DNA from: Bacilli bacterium
Lineage (GTDB): Bacteria > Bacillota > Bacilli > Tumebacillales > JAQBPP01
Direction of reading: 5' to 3'
DNA: 6,982 bases
Assembly (NCBI GenBank): GCA_028287455.1
Contig: JAQBPP010000335.1
Span: 1-6,982 of the forward strand
This document shows, piece after piece, positions 1-6,003 of this stretch (the first letter of the stretch is position 1; each line of letters starts with the position of its first letter). The position numbers were made by a program, and so were the translations under genes. A model generated the notes under the pieces. It worked only from the letters and a program-made list of their open reading frames with translations, was not told the DNA's origin and ran no database searches.

Positions 1-1018
1 CAATCATACCGTTATGCGCAACTACTTCCGGTTCAATGATGTCAACGTCCCAATAACGAGCGGAACCGGATGTATCACCTGGCAGCAGGAAGTGCGGCAG
101 TGTGGTGAGTGCAATGTTGTGGGCGCGGCCAATACCCGTTTCCAGCATTCCCCCGCACCAAACGGCCACCTGGTGCTGCTGGCAGATGTCGTGAATGCGT
201 CCTGCTTCAAGCAATCCGCCCACCCGGCCAATTTTTATATTGATCACCCGGCAGCTGCCAAGCTCAATGGCGTGTTTCGCATCTTGGCTGGTCAATATGC
301 TTTCATCTAAACAGATTGGCGTGTTAAGCTGCGCTTGCAATTTCGCATGCTCCACAATATCATCCGCGGAAAACGGCTGCTCGATCATCATCAGACGAAA
401 CTCATCCAGCGCCTGCAGCTGCGGCAGGTCTTGCCAGGTATAGGCAGAATTCGCATCGGCCATCAGTGGGATGTCCGGAAACTGCTGCCTGATTCCATGC
501 AGGAGCTGTAGGTCATGACCTGGCTTAATTTTCACCTTAATGCGTTTATACCCTTCCGCCAAGTACTGCTCGATTTTACGGAGCAAATCGGGCAACGGCA
601 CGATCCCGATCGCCACGCCCACTTCAATGGCCTGTTTGCTGCCGCCCAGCACTTGCGCAAGAGAAGCGTTTGATCGCTGCGCAAAAACGTCCCAGACTGC
701 GCCTTCGAGTGCTGCTTTGGCCATTGGATTGCGCCTGATCCCGCTAAAGAGCGGGGTGACTTCCGCCGGGTGCCCGGTCTCTTTGGACAGCAGGAGCGGA
801 ATCAAAAAATCCTCCAGCAGATGCCAGTTGGTTTTGGTCGTTTCCTCCGTATACCAGGGAATGGCAAAGGCGGTGGATTCCCCCCACCCCACTACACCCT
901 CCTCATCCATGAGTTCCACAATAATACAGTCGCGCTCATGCATGGAGCCGTAGCTTGCGGTAAAAGGGGATTTCAGTTTCATTCGAATGTGATGGAGTGT
1001 AACTTGACGAAACCGCAT
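1..1018 (-). CDS. menC: o-succinylbenzoate synthase (OSBS), Bacillus-type MenC, 3' end cut off by window edge
   Basis: MenC dehydrates SHCHC to o-succinylbenzoate in cytoplasmic menaquinone synthesis. It belongs to the enolase superfamily, in the branch that also holds N-succinylamino acid racemases (NSAR). The frame is open from the ATG at 1018 to the left edge: 339 codons, beginning MRFRQVTLHHIRMKLKSPF and ending in NGMI. Relatives are about 370 residues, so roughly 30 C-terminal residues are missing. Visible active-site elements are the KVK pair at K161/K163 (RIKVKIKPG), metal ligands D188 (MADANS), E213 (MIEQPF) and D238 (CLDES), the opposing catalytic lysine K262 (NIKIGRVGG), and the signature CGGMLETGIGRAHN near residues 290-305. 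The start is supported by AAAAGAGG eight bases upstream and by alignment from memory with the B. subtilis N-terminus. It follows menE by 35 bases as the last visible operon gene. Context favours OSBS as the main role; racemase activity cannot be excluded. Confidence 0.96.
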   Translation of the reverse strand, partial: MRFRQVTLHHIRMKLKSPFTASYGSMHERDCIIVELMDEEGVVGWGESTAFAIPWYTEETTKTNWHLLEDFLIPLLLSKETGHPAEVTPLFSGIRRNPMAKAALEGAVWDVFAQRSNASLAQVLGGSKQAIEVGVAIGIVPLPDLLRKIEQYLAEGYKRIKVKIKPGHDLQLLHGIRQQFPDIPLMADANSAYTWQDLPQLQALDEFRLMMIEQPFSADDIVEHAKLQAQLNTPICLDESILTSQDAKHAIELGSCRVINIKIGRVGGLLEAGRIHDICQQHQVAVWCGGMLETGIGRAHNIALTTLPHFLLPGDTSGSARYWDVDIIEPEVVAHNGMI

Positions 1019-1026
1019 AACAGAAG

Positions 1027-1034
1027 CCTCTTTT
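1027..1034 (-). promoter_or_regulatory. Shine-Dalgarno sequence of menC
   Basis: On the minus strand the sequence reads AAAAGAGG followed by eight bases and ATG. GAGG can pair with the 16S rRNA 3' end. It lies in the 35-base menE-menC spacer and fixes the menC start at 1018. The downstream in-frame ATG at codon 13 has no comparable site. Confidence 0.75.
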
Positions 1035-1053
1035 CCCAGGGTGAAGCTGAAAA

Positions 1054-2547
1054 TCAAGCACGCAAATCGAGCAATGCCCGACGCAGTAATTTATTTGAAG
1101 CATTGCGAGGGAGCTCACTCACAAAATGCACGGCAACCGGAACCTTGAACGCGGCCAGCCGCTGGCTGCAGAACGCCAGGAGTTCTGCTTCGTCCGCAGT
1201 GGCGCCGTCACGCAGCCGCACGAACGCGACAGGTACCTGCCCCCATCGTTCACTTGTATCGCCTGTGACGCCTGCATCCGCAACAGCCGGGTGACGCAAC
1301 AGCACCGCCTCGATTTCTGCCGGATAAACATTTTCACCTCCGGAGATAATCAAGTCGCTGCGGCGATCGAGCACATAGAGAAACCCATCCTCATCCAGAT
1401 AACCCATGTCACCTGTGTACAGCCAGCCGTCCCGGATCGCACGTTCGGTCGCATCCGGGCTCAGGTAATATCCTTTGGTCACATTCGGACCCTTGACGAC
1501 AATTTCGCCCGCGTCTCCTGCCGCTTGCAGCTGACCGTCCTGCTCGATTTTAATATCCGCCGGAAACAGCGGCTTGCCGGCAGAACCCGATTTTGACAGC
1601 ATATATTCAGGTGACAGCGTGACGATTTGGGATGCTGTTTCTGTCAGCCCATAGGTCTGAAAGACTGGGATGCAAGCGTCGATGCATGATTCGAGCAAAG
1701 GTGCCGGAGCAGGTCCGCCGCCGAGCAGCATACAGCGAAACGTGTCCGGGTATCGTGCGCCATTTAACCGTTCGACGATCCGCGCCAGCATAGCACCAAC
1801 CACCGATGCAATGGTGACCTGCTGCTCCAAAATGGCCTGATTCACGCGGTCAGGGTCAAATTGTTCATGGATCACAACGGAAATCCCGAAAATCACACTG
1901 CGAAGCAGTATCGACAATCCGCTGACATGAAACATTGGCAGGCAAAGCAGCCAGCGATCATCCAGATGCAGGCCCATATTTAATGATGAGCCAATAGCGC
2001 TCCACCAATGATTGCCGTAACTGAGCATAACCCCTTTGGGATGGCCAGTTGTGCCTGACGTGTAGATGAGCGTATGTATCGCATCAAGATCCACTTCCGA
2101 TTGCAGCCGGGTTTGTGCAGTCGTATCTTGATGAAGCTCCTGCTCGTTAAGCTGCTGCCAGTTGATCGCATGGATCTGCCGAGTATGTTCGGAAATCCCA
2201 GCCACTTTGTCCGCTTGAGGCTCATCATAGACCAACAGACGCGCTCCTGAGTCTTCCAATTGCCACACGAGCTCATTTTGCGCAAGGCGAGTATTGAGCA
2301 GTACGGTCACCGCGCCTGCATACTGCAGCGCGTGAATCAATATCACCGTGTGCACTCCGTTCTGCAGCAGAAGTGCCACAGCGTCGCCTTGTTTAATCCC
2401 ATACCCAATTAGCTGAAGCGCCGTTTTAGTTACGCGTTGGTGCAATTCGGCAAAAGTCAGCTGCTGCTCTTCGTCAATGAGCGCGGTGCGATTGGGGGTG
2501 AGTTCTGCCCGCTTGGTCAACCAAATTTTCATCGTAGAACTGCCCAT
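1054..2547 (-). CDS. menE: o-succinylbenzoate-CoA ligase (MenE)
   Basis: MenE activates o-succinylbenzoate to OSB-CoA with ATP and CoA, through an acyl-adenylate, giving the substrate of MenB. It is an ANL-superfamily (AMP-binding) enzyme. In the 497-residue form starting MGSSTMKIW, motifs occur in order: P-loop TSGTTGHPKG at 163-172, YGLTETAS at 299-306, WLYTGD ending near 380, the hinge and acceptor region DRRSDLIISGGENVYP at 394-409, and the C-terminal adenylation lysine K486 in NASNKLLRR. Length is usual for MenE. The frame also offers an ATG at 2556, but the AGGAG touches that codon with no spacing, while the ATG at 2547 stands nine bases from it. A third ATG at 2532 (MKIW) would best match family N-termini but is 24 bases from the AGGAG. 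The gene lies 27 bases after menB and 35 before menC. OSB specificity rests on resemblance plus operon context. Confidence 0.96.
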   Translation of the reverse strand: MGSSTMKIWLTKRAELTPNRTALIDEEQQLTFAELHQRVTKTALQLIGYGIKQGDAVALLLQNGVHTVILIHALQYAGAVTVLLNTRLAQNELVWQLEDSGARLLVYDEPQADKVAGISEHTRQIHAINWQQLNEQELHQDTTAQTRLQSEVDLDAIHTLIYTSGTTGHPKGVMLSYGNHWWSAIGSSLNMGLHLDDRWLLCLPMFHVSGLSILLRSVIFGISVVIHEQFDPDRVNQAILEQQVTIASVVGAMLARIVERLNGARYPDTFRCMLLGGGPAPAPLLESCIDACIPVFQTYGLTETASQIVTLSPEYMLSKSGSAGKPLFPADIKIEQDGQLQAAGDAGEIVVKGPNVTKGYYLSPDATERAIRDGWLYTGDMGYLDEDGFLYVLDRRSDLIISGGENVYPAEIEAVLLRHPAVADAGVTGDTSERWGQVPVAFVRLRDGATADEAELLAFCSQRLAAFKVPVAVHFVSELPRNASNKLLRRALLDLRA

Positions 2548-2556
2548 TTCGTACAT

Positions 2557-2561
2557 CTCCT
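2557..2561 (-). promoter_or_regulatory. Shine-Dalgarno sequence of menE; decides between two in-frame ATGs
   Basis: The minus strand reads GCAGGAG directly followed by ATG TAC GAA ATG GGC. The first ATG abuts AGGAG and so is badly placed. The second, nine bases away, has normal spacing, so translation probably begins at 2547. Confidence 0.75.
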
Positions 2562-2574
2562 GCTTACGATCTGC

Positions 2575-3396
2575 TTATGGAAAACGGGGGAACTGTTTAA
2601 AGTCTGGTTTACGCTTCTCTTTGAAGGCATCCCGGCCTTCTTTTGCCTCGTCAGTCGTGTAATAAAGCATTGTCGCATCTCCGGCCAACTGCTGAAGACC
2701 TGCCAGACCATCCGTATCAGCATTGAGGGCTGCTTTTAAAAACCGCAGAGCAGTAGGCGATTTCTCCAAAATCTCCTCGCACCATTGAATCGTTTCTTCT
2801 TCCAGCCGCTCCAGCGGCACCACCGTATTGACCAAGCCCATCTGCAGCGCCTCTTGCGCCGAATATTGCCGACAAAGGAACCAGATTTCACGCGCTTTCT
2901 TGTGGCCAACAATGCGGGCTAAGTAGCCGGCGCCATAGCCGCCGTCGAAACTGCCGACATTTGGCCCCGTTTGACCAAAGCGCGCATTCTCTGCTGCAAT
3001 CGTAAGGTCACAGATAATATGCAAGACATGGCCGCCCCCAATCGCGTAACCCGCGACCATGGCAATCACTGGTTTTGGGATCACCCGGATGAGACGCTGC
3101 AAGTCAAGCACATTCAAGCGCGGGATTTGATCATCGCCGACATAGCCGCCGTGGCCGCGCACTTTTTGGTCACCGCCCGAGCAGAATGCCTGCGTACCTG
3201 CTCCCGTTAAAACGATCACGCCGATGTCAGAGTCATCGCGCGCATATGCAAATGCATCGATTAATTCCACTACCGTTTTCGGCCGAAACGCATTGCGTAC
3301 TTCTGGTCGGTTAATGGTAATTTTTGCAATCCCATTATAGGTTTCATATAAAATATCTTCGTAACCCCGTTCCATCACCCAGTCAACAGCTGCCAA
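2575..3396 (-). CDS. menB: 1,4-dihydroxy-2-naphthoyl-CoA synthase (MenB)
   Basis: MenB carries out the intramolecular Claisen (Dieckmann) ring closure of OSB-CoA to DHNA-CoA. It is a crotonase-fold enzyme, normally hexameric and cytoplasmic. The product is 273 residues, the usual Bacillales length, and matches B. subtilis MenB closely throughout from memory (for example YVGDDQIPRLNVLDLQRLIR and the ending KRKPDFKQFPRFP). Oxyanion-hole segments are CSGGDQ (72-77) and GGGHVL (120-125). Residues matching the E. coli catalytic set are Y85, S149, D151 (VGSFDGGYG) and Y246. G144 in FGQTGP matches the glycine of the bicarbonate-dependent (type I) enzymes, where type II enzymes carry an aspartate. 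Translation starts at TTG, eight bases after a strong AAGGAGG; the next ATG (residue 8, MERGYED) lacks such a site. The gene starts 13 bases after the menH stop. Confidence 0.98.
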   Translation of the reverse strand: MAAVDWVMERGYEDILYETYNGIAKITINRPEVRNAFRPKTVVELIDAFAYARDDSDIGVIVLTGAGTQAFCSGGDQKVRGHGGYVGDDQIPRLNVLDLQRLIRVIPKPVIAMVAGYAIGGGHVLHIICDLTIAAENARFGQTGPNVGSFDGGYGAGYLARIVGHKKAREIWFLCRQYSAQEALQMGLVNTVVPLERLEEETIQWCEEILEKSPTALRFLKAALNADTDGLAGLQQLAGDATMLYYTTDEAKEGRDAFKEKRKPDFKQFPRFP

Positions 3397-3404
3397 ATTA
3401 AATT

Positions 3405-3411
3405 CCTCCTT
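3405..3411 (-). promoter_or_regulatory. Strong Shine-Dalgarno sequence of menB, overlapping the menH stop codon
   Basis: The minus strand reads TTTAAGGAGGAATTTAATTTG. AAGGAGG is close to the full anti-Shine-Dalgarno complement and sits eight bases from the TTG at 3396. The TAA stop of menH (3412-3410) shares its last two bases with this site. It is the strongest ribosome site in the window and supports the TTG start. Confidence 0.88.
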
Positions 3412-4216
3412 AAAGATCTAAATCGTCCAGAACCATTGTACCAAAAATATCCGCCTGCTCCAGATGAACCGTGTGCCCGGCGCCCGGAATGATCCGCACC
3501 CTCGCATCCGGCAGTTTCTCCCGCATTTCCTGGGCAATAAGACAAAACTTCTCATCGAGTGCACCGGCATAAAGTACGACCGGCACAGTGATCTCACTTA
3601 ACTGCTGCCACCACGATGGCTGCGCGCCCGTGCCCATCCCTCGCAAGCTGCCCGCAAGTCCGTGCGGCCGCTGCTGCAGCCGCTCTTGTCTTACACTTGC
3701 CTGTACGTCAGCAGGCAATTTCTTCTGTGTGGCAAAGAGAAGAAGGTTCTCCCATTCTTTGACAAACGCTTCGATTCCCTGCCGCTCGATCCGATCAGCG
3801 AGCGCCTCGTCTAGAGCGATGCGATCTTGCCGTTCTTCAGCCGTTTTAAGCCCTGGCGAACTGCTTTCAAGCAGCAGCCGCCGCACACGCCCTGGATACA
3901 ACAACGCTAGCGTAAGTGCAAGCCTTCCGCCCATCGAGTACCCAAGCACATCCGTCTGCTGAATCTCCAGTTCGTCCAGCAGCGCAATCAAATCTGCCGC
4001 CGCTTGTTTGATCGAATAACGCAGCGGATCTGATGGTGCATCTGTACAGCCATGCCCAAGCAGATCCAGACGAATCAGCTGATGTTGTCCACTCCACTTC
4101 GGCACAAACGAAGCGAAGCTGCGGCTGCTGCCAGTGAATCCATGCAGCACCAGCAAAGGTGAGCCTTGTCCGTCGACCTCCACCTGATACTGAACACCCT
4201 GCAGCAACAGTTGCAT
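3410..4216 (-). CDS. menH: SHCHC synthase (MenH), alpha/beta hydrolase
   Basis: MenH eliminates pyruvate from SEPHCHC to give SHCHC, the MenC substrate. It has an alpha/beta-hydrolase fold but acts as a lyase. The 268-residue product shows the oxyanion segment HGFTGS (25-30), the nucleophile elbow GYSMGGR with S94, the acid D221 in GALDEKF, and H248 in PGAGHTVHLE, so the catalytic triad is complete. R98 after the elbow and W155 in KEWENLLLF are consistent with the substrate-binding pocket of characterised MenH. The start ATG shares its A with the menD TAA stop (TAATG), which implies translational coupling. AGGTG eight bases upstream, within the menD coding end, can serve as ribosome site. Alpha/beta hydrolases are hard to assign from sequence alone; the position between menD and menB makes MenH the clear choice. 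Confidence 0.95.
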   Translation of the reverse strand: MQLLLQGVQYQVEVDGQGSPLLVLHGFTGSSRSFASFVPKWSGQHQLIRLDLLGHGCTDAPSDPLRYSIKQAAADLIALLDELEIQQTDVLGYSMGGRLALTLALLYPGRVRRLLLESSSPGLKTAEERQDRIALDEALADRIERQGIEAFVKEWENLLLFATQKKLPADVQASVRQERLQQRPHGLAGSLRGMGTGAQPSWWQQLSEITVPVVLYAGALDEKFCLIAQEMREKLPDARVRIIPGAGHTVHLEQADIFGTMVLDDLDL

Positions 4217-6003
4217 TAGTTCTGCACCTGCTTCTCTATGCCCGCGATTGCGCTTGACACTGCCGGCCAGATCCTCCGGTGATGAGCAACGTTGGCCAAG
4301 CGATCAGTGGGAACTTCAATAACAGATAACCCACCTTTTGACAGACTGTCAGTCAGCGCTTGCCGAAACTCAGCCCAACTGTGAATCTGTTCAAAAGAGC
4401 CGCCATACATCTCAACCACATGCGAGAAATCAAGATCGGTTGGAGTGCCAAACAGCGTTTCAAAATGGTTCGGATATGCGGCTTGCGGCAAGAAGGAGAA
4501 GATGCCGCCGCCATTGTTGTTGATCAGGATGATTGTCACGTTCAGTCGGTGCAGTTTTGCCGCCAGCAGGCCATTGAGATCGTGGAAAAAAGACAAATCG
4601 CCAATGACCAGCACCAGCGGCTGACAGGCAGTGCTTACGCCAAGCGCGCTGGATACGATTCCATCGATCCCATTTGCACCTCGATTGGCAAACAGCTGCA
4701 CACGTCGATTGATGACAGGGAAAAACGTGTCTAAATCCCGCACAGGCATACTGTTGCCGACAAAGAGCGCTGAATTCTCCGGCAGAGATTCCGCGAGTTC
4801 GAGGAAGACTTGTCCTTCGAACAACCCGCCCGCTTCTGCCTCGATGATGTTTACTTGTTTGCGCAGTTCGGCGCGCGTTTGCTCATTGATGCCGCGCCAC
4901 TTCTCGCCCCATCTGTCCGCAGCGGACTGGAAAGACTGCACTGTGAGGGCCTCTGTCAGTGCCTGGCACAGAGCTGCAGGATCGGCGTATATCAGGTCAG
5001 ATGCTTGCAAAGTAGGTTCGCGCCAACCGCTATCCGCTTCCACAATGACTTGGCGGCAGTCGGGATAATGTTGCAGATATAATAATAGGGCCTTCGAAGT
5101 TGGCATCACGCCAATGCGCAGGATGAGGTCAGGCGAATATTCAGTGATAAACTGCTCATCGCGCAAAAATGCATCGTAGCTGTCGATGATCCACTCCTTC
5201 GCATGGGAACCTGCGCGCAACTGCGACAATGGGTCGGCGAGGATTGGAAAATGCAGCGCTGCTGCAAGCCGGGTTACTGGGTCAGCCAACGCGGGATCCG
5301 CATAAGGTCCAACTACTATGAGTCCTTTTTGATAAGAAGACAGCTCCACGGCCATCTGCCGCACGAGCTGGGGAGGCAGCTGCCGCAGTCCTTGTTTAAC
5401 TGCCACGAACGGTCCTTCGGCAGCACTTCTTAAGCCGCTTATCCAGGTTTCCGCGGAAACATGCGGCACCAACGGTTCACGTAATGGAAAGTTTAAATGT
5501 ACTGGCCCGCATGGACCTGCACCTGCTGTGGCCGCTGCACGGCTGGCCATTGTACGCGCATAGCGCAGCATGTGAGGCGAGGATTCAGGCAAGGCCATTT
5601 CCGCAAACCATTTGGCATATTTGCCATACAAACCAATTTGGTCAATCGCTTGCGGCGCTCCAACATCTCTAAGCTCATGCGGACGGTCGGCTGTCAGCAC
5701 CAGCAGCGGAACCCGATCCTGGCAAGCTTCCACTACCGCTGGGAAAAAGTTGGCCGCTGCTGTCCCAGAGGAGCAAACGAGCGCAATCGGCGAGCGTAAT
5801 GCTTTGGCCATGCCTAACGCAAAATAACCTGCAGATCGTTCATCAATATGCATCCAAACCCGCATCTGCGGATGCTCGGCCATTGCCATGGCCAGCGGCG
5901 TAGAGCGTGAGCCGGGGCAAATTACCGCTTGGGTGACTCCTGCTCGCACCCATTCATCCACAAACGCTCCAATATAGGCAGCGGCAGTTTCCTGGCTGTT
6001 CAT
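4216..6003 (-). CDS. menD: SEPHCHC synthase (MenD), thiamine-diphosphate dependent
   Basis: MenD decarboxylates 2-oxoglutarate on thiamine diphosphate and adds the succinic semialdehyde carbanion to isochorismate, giving SEPHCHC. It is the first committed step. At 595 residues it is slightly longer than the approximately 580 of B. subtilis. The N-terminal pyrimidine-binding domain has CPGSRSTPLAMA (29-40) and HIDERSAGYFALGMAKA (52-68), where E55 matches the catalytic glutamate that contacts the thiamine pyrimidine ring. SSGTAAANFFPAVVEA follows at 78-93. A central domain (about 190-350) precedes the diphosphate-binding domain, which shows GNSMPVRDLDTF (416-427), ANRGANGIDG (439-448) and the metal and diphosphate motif GDLSFFHDLNGLL through ILINNNGGGIF (468-502). 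Its ATG overlaps the menF stop as ATGA, and GGGGGTGA stands seven bases upstream, inside menF. Its last base starts menH. Confidence 0.98.
   Translation of the reverse strand: MNSQETAAAYIGAFVDEWVRAGVTQAVICPGSRSTPLAMAMAEHPQMRVWMHIDERSAGYFALGMAKALRSPIALVCSSGTAAANFFPAVVEACQDRVPLLVLTADRPHELRDVGAPQAIDQIGLYGKYAKWFAEMALPESSPHMLRYARTMASRAAATAGAGPCGPVHLNFPLREPLVPHVSAETWISGLRSAAEGPFVAVKQGLRQLPPQLVRQMAVELSSYQKGLIVVGPYADPALADPVTRLAAALHFPILADPLSQLRAGSHAKEWIIDSYDAFLRDEQFITEYSPDLILRIGVMPTSKALLLYLQHYPDCRQVIVEADSGWREPTLQASDLIYADPAALCQALTEALTVQSFQSAADRWGEKWRGINEQTRAELRKQVNIIEAEAGGLFEGQVFLELAESLPENSALFVGNSMPVRDLDTFFPVINRRVQLFANRGANGIDGIVSSALGVSTACQPLVLVIGDLSFFHDLNGLLAAKLHRLNVTIILINNNGGGIFSFLPQAAYPNHFETLFGTPTDLDFSHVVEMYGGSFEQIHSWAEFRQALTDSLSKGGLSVIEVPTDRLANVAHHRRIWPAVSSAIAGIEKQVQN
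4225..4229 (-). promoter_or_regulatory. Probable Shine-Dalgarno sequence of menH within the menD end
   Basis: AGGTG on the minus strand lies eight bases before the menH ATG and can pair with the CACCT part of the 16S rRNA 3' end. It is a modest match, so menH probably also relies on ribosomes finishing menD at the TAATG junction. Confidence 0.55.

Noticed and set aside
540..953. Plus-strand open frame of 137 codons opposite menC.
   Set aside because: Shadow of the menC frame; serine-rich translation with no recognisable domain.
1019..1053. The menE-menC spacer as a possible terminator or internal promoter.
   Set aside because: Only 35 bases with no stem-loop followed by a T run; it is accounted for by a ribosome site.
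770..1294. Plus-strand open frame of 174 codons spanning the menC start and the menE end.
   Set aside because: It lies wholly opposite two clearly conserved genes, is rich in S, R, N and A, resembles no family, and arises from the antisense of G+C-rich coding sequence.
1126..1596. Plus-strand open frame of 156 codons opposite the menE C-terminal domain.
   Set aside because: It is antisense to conserved menE motifs (the TGD and SGGENVYP region), with cysteine/arginine-rich, non-family composition and no convincing ribosome site.
4631..5068. Plus-strand open frame of 145 codons opposite menD.
   Set aside because: Overlaps the menD central and C-terminal domains antisense; no domain or credible initiation signal seen.
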